This document shows, one piece after another, positions 17,860-28,734 of a stretch of DNA of 43,405 nucleotides; within the stretch, counting starts at the first letter, position 1; each line of letters begins with the position of its first letter. Source of the stretch: Ligilactobacillus saerimneri DSM 16049 (GTDB taxonomy: Bacteria; Bacillota; Bacilli; Lactobacillales; Lactobacillaceae); assembly GCF_000423265.1 (NCBI RefSeq), contig NZ_AUHQ01000018.1, forward strand, positions 1-43,405. Direction: 5' to 3'. A program made the position numbers and the translations under genes. Below the pieces are notes generated by a model, which did no database searches, was not told the origin of the DNA, and saw only the letters and a list, made by a program, of their open reading frames with translations.

Positions 17860-17888
17860 AACCTCCTGTATATCACATGCAGAAGGTT
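17860..17888 (-). terminator. Terminator-like hairpin between secG and rnr
   Basis: Stem AACCTTCTG / CAGGAGGTT (one mismatch) followed on the minus strand by seven Ts. It lies 20 bp after secG and about 50 bp before rnr. It may terminate partly, so that rnr is expressed less than secG. Confidence 0.65.
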
Positions 17889-17907
17889 AAATTCCAATAG
17901 GTTAAAG

Positions 17908-18144
17908 TTAATGTGCTGAAATATATTCCAGTATCAGTGCGAGTACGAAGAATAACACTCCTAATACTGTAGTAACTTTTTGCATAAAGGCTTCAAACCC
18001 ACGTGGCTTTTGTTTACTAAACAATTCTGAGGTGCCACCAGTCAGCGAACCGGCCGCATTATCCGTTTTAGCCGGCTGCATCAACACCGCAATAATGATC
18101 AATACAGAAACGACCAAAAGTAATGTTAAGAGTGTATTATGCAC
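17908..18144 (-). CDS. secG: Preprotein translocase subunit SecG
   Basis: A 78-residue membrane protein with two transmembrane segments (about 3-22 and 56-75) and the SecG-type linker LMQPAKTDNAAGSLTGGTSELF between them. It is the accessory subunit of the SecYEG channel, so it serves the export of the window's YSIRK surface proteins. The start is GTG at 18144, supported by AAGGAGGGTG 5 nt upstream. The order secG-rnr-smpB is common in Gram-positive bacteria. Confidence 0.95.
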   Translation of the reverse strand: MHNTLLTLLLVVSVLIIIAVLMQPAKTDNAAGSLTGGTSELFSKQKPRGFEAFMQKVTTVLGVLFFVLALILEYISAH

Positions 18145-18186
18145 TAAAGCACCCTCCTTACTCTACTCTTCAATATACATTATCTG

Positions 18187-18216
18187 ATTTTAGCATAATT
18201 AACTTGCTTTTTCCAA
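18187..18216 (-). promoter_or_regulatory. Promoter of secG-rnr-smpB
   Basis: On the minus strand TTGGAA (18216-18211) is followed after 18 bp by TAAAAT (18192-18187). The start site would fall near 18180, giving a short leader before the GTG at 18144. Confidence 0.6.
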
Positions 18217-18239
18217 TGTGACTAACTAATTTTTCATTG

Positions 18240-19817
18240 CTACTTGCCAGCTATTGGTTCTGCTTCTTTGCGTTCAGCTAAAGCAGAAATTTGACGTTTT
18301 ACTTCTGCCCGAACATGGTGCTTGGTCAAAACGACTAAAGTATCACCACACCGCATAACAGTATCCCCATGCGGCAGCGATTCACTTTCACCGCGCATAA
18401 TTGAAATTAAAAGACAGTTTTTAGGCCATGGGATATCGCGAACTTGTTTATCCTGCAAGTATGACCCAGCAAAAACAGGAATCTCTAAGCGATCTTGGTA
18501 GTCACCCGGAACATATTCTGTATCCGACCGCAAAAGTACCTTGAGCATGGCTTCATAAATCGGTGCCCCCCGCAGTAAATCAACTACTGTGTACGCAATT
18601 AACGACACCACTGCCAATGGCATCAGGTGTTGGAGTGAGCCAACCATTTCAGTAATCAACAGGATAGCTGTAAATGGAGCCTTCCCGATACAAGCAAAGT
18701 ACCCGGCCATGGCATAGATAATAAAGTCAACTACCAGGGCAGAAGAAGTTAGCCCCAAAGCAACCATTCCTTGTCCAAAACAAGCACCAATTACTGCCCC
18801 TAAGGACAAGATGGGCAAGAAAATCCCACCTGGTAGTCCTGTTCCATAGGACATGACTGAAAAAAGTAACCGTAAAACAAAGATTCCAGCCAAAAATACG
18901 ACGCTCGCCGGCAGGTCACGCAGCCCTGTGATCAAAGCATTTCCCCCACCTAATGTTACAGGATACCAATACGCAATAGGAATTAGTAACAACAAGGGAA
19001 TAAATGAAACATAATTCATGTTAATTCCCGGAATGCGACGATAAAATTTCCCAGCGTTGAGGGTTAGGTACTGGTAAACCAAGCCCAACAGACCCAAGAC
19101 AATCCCCAAAAGAATCAGTTGCCAATAATCTTTGACTGGAAAAGCCGAACTAGGATCCAGTAAAAGCACTGATTTCAGGCCAAAAATTGTCATAGAAACA
19201 TAGTTAGCTGAAACTGAAGCCGCTAAAGCAGTTGTCCACACCAATGGCGAGAAATTGTGATAAACTTCCTCAACAATAAACAGACTCGAAGCAATCGGAG
19301 CATTAAAAGCTGCCGACAACCCGGCTGCTGCTCCCCCAGCGATCAGTACCCGACGACTTGAGCCCCGCTTTTTCATTGTTTCAGCAACCCCTTGGCCGAT
19401 CGCAGCCCCCAACTGAATTGAGGGACCTTCCCGTCCTAAAAAGAGGCCTGAGCCAATACCAAGGACGCCCCCAATCCATTTTTTCCACAAAACTGGCCAC
19501 CACAGCATTTCTAGGTCGCCCGCTAATTGTCCTTCAACTTGGGGAATCCCAGATCCCTTGATATGGGGGGTGGTCTTGATCAGATAACCATTTACCAGGC
19601 AAATTACCAGAGCAACTGGTAACCACAATAATAATAGCCATGGATTGCTATGGGTTAATTGAAAAAAAGATTTAACCGCCAATAAGAGGTGCTCAATCGC
19701 TAACCGAAAGAGACTCACTACCAAGCCTACTAACAATCCAACCAAGAGTCCTTTAATAATGTACAAAAAACGTGTTGTATTTAATGTCCTTTTGGGTACA
19801 AAAGCTTTTGCTTTCAT
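18240..19817 (-). CDS. ClC-family chloride/proton antiporter with TrkA-C domain
   Basis: A 525-residue membrane protein of the ClC family. The pore motifs are present: GSGIPQVEG (about 89-97), GREGPSIQLGAAIG (about 128-141) and GGIFLPILSLGA (about 330). The gating glutamate of GREGP and a second glutamate at VEEVYHNFSPL (the proton-path position of EcClC) are both kept, so exchange of chloride for protons is more likely than a fluoride channel or a passive channel. The last ~85 residues form a TrkA-C regulatory domain, which may bind a nucleotide. In acid-making lactobacilli such exchangers may aid acid tolerance; that is inference. No promoter or terminator was clearly identified. Confidence 0.93.
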   Translation of the reverse strand: MKAKAFVPKRTLNTTRFLYIIKGLLVGLLVGLVVSLFRLAIEHLLLAVKSFFQLTHSNPWLLLLWLPVALVICLVNGYLIKTTPHIKGSGIPQVEGQLAGDLEMLWWPVLWKKWIGGVLGIGSGLFLGREGPSIQLGAAIGQGVAETMKKRGSSRRVLIAGGAAAGLSAAFNAPIASSLFIVEEVYHNFSPLVWTTALAASVSANYVSMTIFGLKSVLLLDPSSAFPVKDYWQLILLGIVLGLLGLVYQYLTLNAGKFYRRIPGINMNYVSFIPLLLLIPIAYWYPVTLGGGNALITGLRDLPASVVFLAGIFVLRLLFSVMSYGTGLPGGIFLPILSLGAVIGACFGQGMVALGLTSSALVVDFIIYAMAGYFACIGKAPFTAILLITEMVGSLQHLMPLAVVSLIAYTVVDLLRGAPIYEAMLKVLLRSDTEYVPGDYQDRLEIPVFAGSYLQDKQVRDIPWPKNCLLISIMRGESESLPHGDTVMRCGDTLVVLTKHHVRAEVKRQISALAERKEAEPIAGK

Positions 19818-19850
19818 GGTGAAACTACTCCCTAAATTAATATGTACAGA

Positions 19851-19884
19851 AAAACAAGAGGCAGCAAAAGCAGCCTCTTGTTTT
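19851..19884 (-). terminator. Terminator of the glycolytic operon (after eno)
   Basis: Stem AAAACAAGAGGC / GCCTCTTGTTTT with a 10-nt loop, 28 bp beyond the eno stop and upstream of the ClC gene. Confidence 0.9.
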
Positions 19885-19911
19885 ATTATAACCTATCTTA
19901 AATAAGATTGA

Positions 19912-21288
<1,377 letters not shown>

Positions 21289-21290
21289 TC

Positions 21291-21319
21291 ATTTTATAAG
21301 TTTTTTTACTTAGTTTCAA
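21291..21319 (-). promoter_or_regulatory. Internal promoter for eno
   Basis: On the minus strand TTGAAA (21319-21314) and TAAAAT (21296-21291) lie exactly 17 bp apart, in the 100-bp gap between tpiA and eno. This would let enolase be made independently of CggR control. Confidence 0.7.
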
Positions 21320-21337
21320 TGAAAATCCGTTAAAGAA

Positions 21338-22141
<804 letters not shown>

Positions 22142-23347
22142 TTATTTTTCAGAAACAGCAGCAATCCCTGGTAAAGTCTTACCTTCGAGGTAGTTCAAGG
22201 AAGCACCACCACCAGTGGAGATGTGAGTCAACTTGTCAGCAACGCCCAATTCCTTAACTGCGGCAGTTGAATCACCACCACCAACGATTGTAGTTGCGTC
22301 AGTTAATTCACCCAAGAACTTACCAACTTCCAAAGTACCCTTAGCGAAGTTAGGCATTTCGAAGACACCCATTGGTCCGTTCCAAACAACAGTCTTAGCG
22401 TCCTTCAAGACTTCCTTGAATTCTGCAACTGACTTAGGTCCAATATCAAGGGCCATGTAGCCATCAGGAATATCACCTTCAACAACCATGCTATCAGCAT
22501 CATTGTCAAACTTGTTAGCAACAACGTTGTCAACTGGCAATACTAACTTGTCGCCAGCCTTTTCTAATAAGGACTTAGCTAAGTCGATCTTATCTTCTTC
22601 AACCAAGGAGTTACCGATCTTGATACCCTTTGCAGCGTAGAATGTATAAGTCATCCCACCACCGATAATGATCTTGTCAGCTTTGTTGATCAAGTTTTCG
22701 ATAACACCAATCTTGTCAGAAACCTTAGCCCCACCAAGAATAGCAACGAATGGGTGTACAGGGTTGTCCACAGCTTCACCCAAGAACTTGATTTCCTTTT
22801 CCAATAAGAAACCAGCAGCTGCTTGCTTACCTTCCTTTTCCATGTTGGAAGCAATCCCTACGTTAGAAGCGTGGGAACGGTGTGCAGTACCGAAAGCGTC
22901 GTTAACGTAAACATCACCCAAGGATGCCCAGTATGCGCCTAATTCTGGATCGTTACCAGATTCCTTCTTGCCATCAAGATCTTCGAAACGTGTGTTTTCA
23001 ACTAAGAGAACATCACCGTTTTCCATAGCAGCAATAGCATCTTCTAATTGCTTACCACGAGTAGTTGGTACAAAGGTAACCTTCTTGTTTAACAAGTCAG
23101 CCAAGTGTTGGGCAACAGGTTTGAGAGTTAATTCCTTCTTGTCTTCTTCAGTCTTGATCCGGCCAAGGTGAGAGAACAAGATTGCCTTGCCACCGTGTTC
23201 GATAACGTAGTTGATAGTTGGCAATGCAGCTACCATCCGATTGTCGTCACCAATCACACCGTTCTTAACTGGAACGTTGAAGTCAACACGGATTAAAACT
23301 TTTTTACCTTCTAAATCGTGTAAGTCAGAAACAATAAGTTTAGCCAT
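22142..23347 (-). CDS. pgk: Phosphoglycerate kinase
   Basis: A 401-residue two-domain kinase that makes ATP from 1,3-bisphosphoglycerate. Signature [18 protein letters not shown] is near the N-terminus. The nucleotide-binding side shows [18 protein letters not shown] and [16 protein letters not shown], and the C-terminus has [18 protein letters not shown] at 23347 (MAKLIVSDL) is chosen because ATGGAGG lies upstream; an earlier in-frame TTG at 23356 is too close to that site. A terminator-like hairpin separates it from gap, so its expression may be lower than that of gap. Confidence 0.98.
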   Translation of the reverse strand: MAKLIVSDLHDLEGKKVLIRVDFNVPVKNGVIGDDNRMVAALPTINYVIEHGGKAILFSHLGRIKTEEDKKELTLKPVAQHLADLLNKKVTFVPTTRGKQLEDAIAAMENGDVLLVENTRFEDLDGKKESGNDPELGAYWASLGDVYVNDAFGTAHRSHASNVGIASNMEKEGKQAAAGFLLEKEIKFLGEAVDNPVHPFVAILGGAKVSDKIGVIENLINKADKIIIGGGMTYTFYAAKGIKIGNSLVEEDKIDLAKSLLEKAGDKLVLPVDNVVANKFDNDADSMVVEGDIPDGYMALDIGPKSVAEFKEVLKDAKTVVWNGPMGVFEMPNFAKGTLEVGKFLGELTDATTIVGGGDSTAAVKELGVADKLTHISTGGGASLNYLEGKTLPGIAAVSEK

Positions 23348-23382
23348 GAATAGCAAACCTCCATTGATTTTTTAAAAGAAAA

Positions 23383-23411
23383 GGCGAAAGGAGTTATTAC
23401 CTCCTCCCGCC
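23383..23411 (-). terminator. Intercistronic terminator-like hairpin between gap and pgk
   Basis: On the minus strand GGCGGGAGGAG pairs with CTCCTTTCGCC (11 bp, two G-T pairs) around a 7-nt loop and is followed by TTTTCTTTT. It lies between two genes of one operon, so it probably stops only part of the transcripts or protects the 3' end of a gap mRNA. Confidence 0.75.
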
Positions 23412-23449
23412 TCGAGCATTTACAGCATTAGTAATTTGAATAAATCAAA

Positions 23450-24466
23450 TTAGTTGATCATGCTTGCAAACTTTTCTAATGTACGGATCATTTGTGCAGT
23501 AAAGCCAGATTCGTTGTCGTACCATGCAACAACCTTAACAACTTGGCTTGCGCCTTCACCCAATACTTGAGTTTGAGTTGGGTCAAAGACAGAACCGTAA
23601 GTTGTACCAATGATATCGGATGAAACGATTTCGTCATCGTTGTAGCCGAATGATGCATTGTTTTCAGTGTACTTCTTAACAGCTGCGTTAACTTCTTCAG
23701 CAGTAACATCCTTGTCAAGAGTTACAACTAATTCAGTTAATGAACCAGTGATAGTAGGAACACGAAGTGCGTGACCATCTAACTTGCCGTTCAATTCTGG
23801 GATAACCAAACCGATAGCCTTAGCAGCACCAGTTGAGTGAGGAATTGTGTTTTGTGCAGCAGCACGTGCGTTACGGAAGTTGTTCTTACGATCTGGACCA
23901 TCTTGTAACTTTTGAGTTGCAGTGTATGCGTGAACAGTAGTCATAGTACCAGCTTGGATGCCGAATTCCTTGTTAACAGCGTTTGCTAAAGGAGCAAGGC
24001 AGTTTGTAGTACATGAAGCAGCTGAAACGATCTTGTCGTCTGCAGTGATAGTGTCATCGTTAACACCGTAAACGATAGTCTTCATTTGACCTGCAGGAGC
24101 AGAGATCAATACACGCTTTGCACCAGCGTCTAAGTGTGCTTGTGCCTTTTCTGCAGAAGTGTAGAAACCAGTTGATTCAAGAACTAATTCAACACCATCG
24201 TTCTTTACCCAAGGAATGTTGTGGGCATCTGCTTCAGCGTAAACAGGGATTTCCTTACCGTTAACAACAAGTGCGTTTTCAGTTGCGGAAACTTCACCTT
24301 CAAATTGACCATGAGCAGTGTCATACTTCAAAAGGTGTGCTAACATTGCTGGAGAAGTCAAGTCGTTGATGGCAACAACTTCGAGATCTTTAGATGTAGC
24401 AAAAATACGACGGAATGCTAAACGACCGATACGGCCAAAACCATTAATACCAACTTTAGTAGTCAT
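23450..24466 (-). CDS. gap: Glyceraldehyde-3-phosphate dehydrogenase
   Basis: A 338-residue NAD-dependent enzyme of glycolysis. The Rossmann motif [15 protein letters not shown] opens the protein, and the active site [12 protein letters not shown] places the catalytic cysteine at residue 152. Asp in AINDLTSP favours NAD over NADP, so this is the catabolic (GapA) type. AGGAGG lies before ATG at 24466. It follows cggR after a 61-bp gap holding a hairpin, as expected for an mRNA processed to give far more gap than regulator. Confidence 0.98.
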   Translation of the reverse strand: MTTKVGINGFGRIGRLAFRRIFATSKDLEVVAINDLTSPAMLAHLLKYDTAHGQFEGEVSATENALVVNGKEIPVYAEADAHNIPWVKNDGVELVLESTGFYTSAEKAQAHLDAGAKRVLISAPAGQMKTIVYGVNDDTITADDKIVSAASCTTNCLAPLANAVNKEFGIQAGTMTTVHAYTATQKLQDGPDRKNNFRNARAAAQNTIPHSTGAAKAIGLVIPELNGKLDGHALRVPTITGSLTELVVTLDKDVTAEEVNAAVKKYTENNASFGYNDDEIVSSDIIGTTYGSVFDPTQTQVLGEGASQVVKVVAWYDNESGFTAQMIRTLEKFASMIN

Positions 24467-24508
24467 ACTAAAATTTCCTCCTTTAGGAAATGAAAATTTA
24501 TTTTAAAA

Positions 24509-24529
24509 AGTAATGTGGTAAGCATTACT
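24509..24529 (-). promoter_or_regulatory. Hairpin at the cggR-gap junction
   Basis: On the minus strand AGTAATG and CATTACT pair around a 7-nt loop, overlap the cggR stop codon and are followed by TTTTTA. In Bacillus subtilis the cggR-gapA mRNA is cut near this junction and a stem-loop stabilises the gap half. This hairpin could be a leaky terminator or such a processing site. Confidence 0.6.
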
Positions 24530-25553
24530 AGTTTAAAATCATCCTTGCAGCTCCCTCATCTGTAATCAGACACGTCTGGGGGGGAGCGATTTTAACGTAG
24601 GCGGTAATTGCCTTGGCTTTAGAAGCACCACCGGCAACCGCAACTACACAATCCATTGTAGCGAGGTCCTCTAACTGCAACCCTATTCTAGGAATACGAT
24701 GTACAATTGCACCCTCTTCGTTAAAGAAATAACCGAAAGCTTCACCAACTGCATGCTCGGCTTGCAACTGTGCGATCACTTCAGGGGGCATAGCCCGCCG
24801 CTCAGCCATCTTCACTGCTTCGCCAATGCTATGAATAGCTGCATTTGAGTGGCGAATCAAATCGACAACTTGTCGGACGCTTGGCTCGGCAAGTAAGGGT
24901 CGATACGTATCCTCGCTCACGTGCTCTGGCACATACAAAGCGCGGTGTAAACTATTGGTCCGCAATGCCATCTGAGCACTAATATTATTTGCCTGGATGT
25001 CGATCCGTTCACCGACACCCCCACGAGCAGGAACAAAAGTTAACTGACGGTCAACAGAAAGATCAGCTGTTAGTTGTTTAGCAACCTCAGCCATTGTTGA
25101 TCCACCCATTACTGCAATAACATTCGTTCCCACGGGCAAAAGGTCTTTAAGTTTATTATTTAATACTTTGCCCATTGCGTCAACTACTTGGAACTGGAGA
25201 TCACTATCTCCAGGCACAACATAACATTGGCGTAAACCAAGTTTGCGGCACAACTGCCGCTCTAACTGCTGCATCCCTGATAGTTGTTCAATCAATGGGG
25301 CCAAACCCCGAACAGTTTCTTTTCCTTTAGCAGTCAAAACCATTCCAGACCTTGTTGATGTAATCAAGTCTTGTTTTCTCAAAAAGTCGGTTTCAGTTCG
25401 CAACACACGCTCACTAATGTCTAAGCTCTGAGCGAGCGTCCGCCGGCCAATAGGAGCTGACCAATCAATATTGCGCAGGACATTAAAGCGTTGTTCAATG
25501 ACATCGACCATATCAGGAGCGATGGCTTTGACCCATTTTAAATCCTGGTTCAT
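24528..25553 (-). CDS. cggR: Central glycolytic genes regulator CggR
   Basis: A 341-residue SorC/DeoR-type repressor. The N-terminal ~90 residues form a winged helix (RRTLAQSLDISERVLRTETDFLRKQDLI). The rest is a sugar-phosphate-binding domain resembling glucosamine-6-phosphate deaminase, with VIAVMGGSTMAEVA, FVPARGGVGE and CVVAVAGGASKAKAI. In relatives it binds fructose 1,6-bisphosphate, which releases the repressor from DNA. ATG at 25553 (MNQDLKWVK) has GAGGAA 8 nt upstream; the longer reading frame from 25640 would start inside the leader and cover the operator. It is the first gene of cggR-gap-pgk-tpiA-eno and probably represses its own operon. Confidence 0.95.
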   Translation of the reverse strand: MNQDLKWVKAIAPDMVDVIEQRFNVLRNIDWSAPIGRRTLAQSLDISERVLRTETDFLRKQDLITSTRSGMVLTAKGKETVRGLAPLIEQLSGMQQLERQLCRKLGLRQCYVVPGDSDLQFQVVDAMGKVLNNKLKDLLPVGTNVIAVMGGSTMAEVAKQLTADLSVDRQLTFVPARGGVGERIDIQANNISAQMALRTNSLHRALYVPEHVSEDTYRPLLAEPSVRQVVDLIRHSNAAIHSIGEAVKMAERRAMPPEVIAQLQAEHAVGEAFGYFFNEEGAIVHRIPRIGLQLEDLATMDCVVAVAGGASKAKAITAYVKIAPPQTCLITDEGAARMILN

Positions 25554-25572
25554 AGCAAGTTCCTCTTTCTTA

Positions 25573-25611
25573 TGGGACGTTTTTTGACCATCAGTGCCGT
25601 CAAACGACCCA
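25573..25611 (-). promoter_or_regulatory. Probable CggR operator in the operon leader
   Basis: On the plus strand TGGGACGTTTTTTGAC and, 10 bp on, GTCAAACGACCCA form an imperfect inverted repeat. Read another way, TGGGAC-N6-TGAC-N4-AGTGCC-N6-CGAC matches the spacing of the B. subtilis CggR target (CGGGAC-N6-TGTC twice) with a weak second half. It lies about 60 bp downstream of the predicted start site and 20 bp before cggR, so a bound repressor would act as a roadblock. Confidence 0.65.
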
Positions 25612-25679
25612 GTGATTCCAAAAAAACAAAGTATAAACATGACTCACAGAATCATCCCCATACCTCGATTACACTTTGA

Positions 25680-25708
25680 ATTATATCAGGTGAATTTTAA
25701 TTTTGCAA
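25680..25708 (-). promoter_or_regulatory. Promoter of the cggR-gap-pgk-tpiA-eno operon
   Basis: On the minus strand TTGCAA (25708-25703), a 17-bp spacer ending in CTGA and a perfect TATAAT (25685-25680). The start site would lie near 25673, giving a leader of about 120 nt that includes the operator. Confidence 0.85.
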
Positions 25709-25738
25709 GAAAAGTAAGCGATTTTTCCACACAGACAG

Positions 25739-25770
25739 AAAAAGCCGTAATGCGCATCACATCACGGCTT
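25739..25770 (-). terminator. Terminator after clpP
   Basis: On the minus strand AAGCCGT..ATG pairs with CAT..ACGGCTT around a short loop, followed by a T run. It lies 50 bp after the clpP stop and upstream of the cggR promoter. Confidence 0.75.
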
Positions 25771-25819
25771 CAATGGGATTAAATCCCGAATTAGAATACT
25801 TATTTCAATTTAATGTTCG

Positions 25820-26407
25820 TTATTTACTCTTGTTAACCATCACTTGGTCAATCAAACCATATTCTAAGGCTTGTTGAGCAGTCATAAAGTTGTCCCGATC
25901 AGTATCTTCATTGATCTTATCAACTGTTTGTCCTGTGTGTTCAGCCAAAATTTGATTGATTAATTCCCGCGTCTTGAGGATATGTTGAGCCGCAATCTGA
26001 ATTTCAGTTGATTGCCCTTGAGCCCCACCTAGAGGTTGGTGGATCATGATTTCAGAGTGTGGTAAAGCAAACCGCTTACCCTTGGTCCCAGCGGTTGCTA
26101 ATACAGATGCCATTGAAGCAGCCATCCCCATTACAATGGTTTGCACATCCGCTTTAACAAAGTTCATAGTGTCATAAATCGCCAAACCAGCAGAAACTGA
26201 TCCACCTGGTGAGTTGATATACATGTAAATATCTTTTTCAGAATCTTGTGCATCCAAGAAAAGTAACTGGGCGATGATAGCGTTGGCCATATCATCATTG
26301 ATTTCACCAGATACCATAATGATCCGGTCCTTCAACAACCGTGAATAAATATCATAAGCTCGTTCGCCACGAGAAGATTGTTCAATAACTGTAGGAACTA
26401 AGTTCAT
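25820..26407 (-). CDS. clpP: ATP-dependent Clp protease proteolytic subunit
   Basis: A 195-residue serine protease subunit that forms 14-mers with ClpX, ClpC or ClpE and degrades damaged and regulatory proteins. The catalytic triad is intact: Ser98 in GMAASMA, His123 in MIHQP and Asp172 in [26 protein letters not shown] is the oxyanion region. GGGAGG precedes ATG at 26407. It is monocistronic, with its own terminator. Upstream are a CtsR box and a CIRCE-like site, so induction by heat and misfolded protein is expected. Confidence 0.98.
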   Translation of the reverse strand: MNLVPTVIEQSSRGERAYDIYSRLLKDRIIMVSGEINDDMANAIIAQLLFLDAQDSEKDIYMYINSPGGSVSAGLAIYDTMNFVKADVQTIVMGMAASMASVLATAGTKGKRFALPHSEIMIHQPLGGAQGQSTEIQIAAQHILKTRELINQILAEHTGQTVDKINEDTDRDNFMTAQQALEYGLIDQVMVNKSK

Positions 26408-26449
26408 TCCGTAAACCTCCCTGATAACCTATTTGTGTATAAGTTGAGT

Positions 26450-26476
26450 TTAGCACTCCTTTGAATATACTGCTAG
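26450..26476. promoter_or_regulatory. CIRCE-like (HrcA) site before clpP
   Basis: TTAGCACTC, exactly the left half of the CIRCE element, is followed after 9 bp by TACTGCTAG, which matches 6 of 9 bases of the right half GAGTGCTAA. Spacing is exact. It lies between the CtsR box and the clpP start. Binding by HrcA is plausible but weakened by the poor right half. Confidence 0.5.
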
Positions 26477-26487
26477 TTTACTCTTTT

Positions 26488-26504
26488 GGTCAGTAATGGT
26501 CAAA
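26488..26504. promoter_or_regulatory. CtsR operator before clpP
   Basis: GGTCAGTAATGGTCAAA matches the CtsR heptad repeat (GGTCAAA-NAN-GGTCAAA type), with a perfect second heptad and two mismatches in the first. On the minus strand it overlaps a TTGACC that could be the -35 box, with TAAACT 17 bp later. Confidence 0.8.
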
Positions 26505-26571
26505 TTATATGTTCTGATTAAATCCATATGCAATTATGCTCAACTGTTTGCTCGAGTAGATAAAACAAAAA

Positions 26572-26593
26572 CCACATGGTAATTACCATGTGG
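26572..26593 (-). terminator. Terminator of the tRNA-Arg gene
   Basis: A perfect 22-bp palindrome (CCACATGGTAA plus its complement), followed on the minus strand by TTTTTGTTTT, 13 bp after the tRNA. Confidence 0.9.
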
Positions 26594-26606
26594 CCTCAAC
26601 AAGTAG

Positions 26607-26678
26607 TGCGTCCCCGGGGAGTCGAACCCCGATTTCGAGAACCGGAATCTCGCGTGCGATCCATTACACTAAGGACGC
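26607..26678 (-). tRNA. tRNA-Arg (anticodon CCG)
   Basis: A 72-nt cloverleaf. Acceptor stem GCGTCCT pairs with GGGACGC (one G-T pair), the discriminator base is A, the anticodon stem CGAGA/TCTCG encloses loop TTCCGGT, giving anticodon CCG, and the T arm is CGGGG-TTCGACT-CCCCG. CCA is not encoded. It reads the rare codon CGG and stands alone between whiA and clpP with its own terminator. Confidence 0.95.
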
Positions 26679-26755
26679 AATATCAACATGCAAGTAATAC
26701 TATACCCCACGAATCATCGTTTGACAAGTAAAATTTTTACATGTTGTTAATTTTT

Positions 26756-27694
26756 TTATACTCCAGCACCTGAACGTAGCTTTTCCGCATATTCATTGAG
26801 CTTCCGTAAGCGGTGGTTAACCCCCGACTTGGAAATAGGTCCCCCAGAAATTAATTCTCCTAATTCTTTAAGGCTGACTTCTGGGTTGGCAATCCGCGCA
26901 ACAGCAACTGCTTGCAATTTTGGTGGTAAGTGTTCCAACCCCACCGTTTGCTCGATATACCGTATATTAGCTAGTTGCTTATTAGCTGCGTCAGCTACTT
27001 TATTCATATTAGCTGTCTCGCAATTCACAATCCGATTTACTGAATTACGCATATCGCGGACAATTCGAATATCTTCAAAGCGTAGCATCGAGTTAGTCGC
27101 TCCAATGAGTTGCAAGAAATCAGCAATCTTTTCGGCTTCTTTGAGGTAGGTAATATACCCACTTCGGCGTTCAGTAACCCGGGCGTTTAGGTGGTAGCGG
27201 TTGATCATTTCACAAATCATCTGATTATGTTCTTCATACAACGAATAGATTTCCAGGTGGTAACGGCTGGTTTCGGGATTATTTACCGATCCGGCAGCCA
27301 AAAATGCCCCCCGCAGGTACGATCGAACCATCGCATCATTTTTCAGTAAGTCAACTGGTACGGTCTTTTTCACTTGAAAACCGGCAAGAATATCCAAATC
27401 ATTAAGTACATAGTCACTGCCTGACTTTAAACGTACAATATACAGGTTATTCTTTTTAAGCTTCATCTTCCGCCGGACCAGCAACTCACTTTCGACATCG
27501 TAAAACTGCTTGAGCAGTTGATAAATACGCCGGGCAATCGCCGGGTTCTCCGTTTGGACATTGAGCACAAAATGATGTTGCACAATGCTGACCGAACCAT
27601 TCATTCGGATTAAAGCCATCAGTTCCGCCTTAGCATTGTCCATATGAACTTCTAAACGTGTCAGTTCCTTCTTTACGTCACTGGCATAAGACAT
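26756..27694 (-). CDS. whiA: DNA-binding protein WhiA
   Basis: A 312-residue protein with an N-terminal LAGLIDADG-homing-endonuclease-like domain that has lost catalysis ([25 protein letters not shown], about 128-152) and a C-terminal helix-turn-helix ([23 protein letters not shown]). WhiA proteins bind DNA and influence cell division and chromosome segregation in Firmicutes. AAGGGGG lies before ATG at 27694. It follows yvcK by 20 bp in the conserved rapZ-yvcK-whiA operon. Confidence 0.96.
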   Translation of the reverse strand: MSYASDVKKELTRLEVHMDNAKAELMALIRMNGSVSIVQHHFVLNVQTENPAIARRIYQLLKQFYDVESELLVRRKMKLKKNNLYIVRLKSGSDYVLNDLDILAGFQVKKTVPVDLLKNDAMVRSYLRGAFLAAGSVNNPETSRYHLEIYSLYEEHNQMICEMINRYHLNARVTERRSGYITYLKEAEKIADFLQLIGATNSMLRFEDIRIVRDMRNSVNRIVNCETANMNKVADAANKQLANIRYIEQTVGLEHLPPKLQAVAVARIANPEVSLKELGELISGGPISKSGVNHRLRKLNEYAEKLRSGAGV

Positions 27695-27714
27695 CCGGCT
27701 AACACCCCCTTATT

Positions 27715-28734
27715 TTAATTAAAATTATCACTGCGCCATGACAACGGCCGGCCCGTAAGGCGCATCAACTCATCAACAACTTGATCACCGTTATGAAAAA
27801 CACCCTTATCGCGCAGCTGTAAAAAGTTATCCGAAATCACCCGACAACCTTGGGCCCGCAACCCCTTGAAATCATATTTAACCTGGTACAGGTATTCGTC
27901 ATATTTTTGGCGATCCATGTAATCTTGAGGAACTGGTTCAGTATTAACCAAAACTGTGTCAATAAAGTTTTGCCCCAAGTGACTATTGAGAACCCGAACA
28001 TGGTCGGCATCAGTAAAGTGCTCTGTTTCCCCTAGTTGGGTCATAATGTTGCAGATATAAACCACTTCTGCTTCAGTCTGACACACTGCTTGTCCGACAT
28101 TCTTAATCATCAAGTTTGGCAAAATACTCGTAAATAAACTTCCCGGTCCCAAGACTATCTGGTCTGCTTCCTCAATGGCCTGGATCACTTCAGGCATTGC
28201 CTGGGGCTCACTTCCATCATTAGCTGTCACCCACACGCGCTTAATCATCTTGTCAGCGTGGGTGATCTCAGCTTCCCCAGCCACTGTGGTCCCATCAGTA
28301 AATTCTGCATTTAAGGTTAGTGCTTCTTCAGCGGCTGGATAAACATGTCCATCCACCTTCATCATCTCAGAAAGAAGTTGGACAGCTGTAAATATCCCTT
28401 CATCCTCCATCTCAGAGATAGCAGCAATGATTAAATTGCCAATCGCATGCCCCGAGAAGAACTTATCTTCAGATTTAAACCGGTATTGAAAAATCTTTTT
28501 TTCAAATTCTGGAAGGTTGGACAGCGCCACTAAACAATTACGAATATCGCCAGGTGGGACTACGTTGATATAATCGCGAATAACCCCCGAAGATCCACCG
28601 TCATCGGCAACTGTAACCACCGCTGAAATGTCTGCATCCCGCTTACGAAGACTCTTAAGCAGCACCGGGAGACCTGTCCCGCCACCGATCACCACAATCC
28701 GCGGCCGTTTCCTTCTTTGACAATTACTTTTCAT
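27715..28734 (-). CDS. yvcK: YvcK family gluconeogenesis/cell-wall regulator
   Basis: A 339-residue cytoplasmic protein of the YvcK/CofD-like family. The N-terminal nucleotide-binding motif [19 protein letters not shown] and the downstream [11 protein letters not shown] are intact, as is [14 protein letters not shown]. In Bacillus and others YvcK binds UDP-sugars and is needed for growth on gluconeogenic carbon and for cell-wall synthesis. ATG at 28734 ([10 protein letters not shown]) is preferred: AGGAAAG lies upstream and it overlaps the rapZ end by 11 bp, which suggests translational coupling. A farther in-frame ATG at 28803 would overlap rapZ by 80 bp. Confidence 0.95.
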   Translation of the reverse strand: MKSNCQRRKRPRIVVIGGGTGLPVLLKSLRKRDADISAVVTVADDGGSSGVIRDYINVVPPGDIRNCLVALSNLPEFEKKIFQYRFKSEDKFFSGHAIGNLIIAAISEMEDEGIFTAVQLLSEMMKVDGHVYPAAEEALTLNAEFTDGTTVAGEAEITHADKMIKRVWVTANDGSEPQAMPEVIQAIEEADQIVLGPGSLFTSILPNLMIKNVGQAVCQTEAEVVYICNIMTQLGETEHFTDADHVRVLNSHLGQNFIDTVLVNTEPVPQDYMDRQKYDEYLYQVKYDFKGLRAQGCRVISDNFLQLRDKGVFHNGDQVVDELMRLTGRPLSWRSDNFN

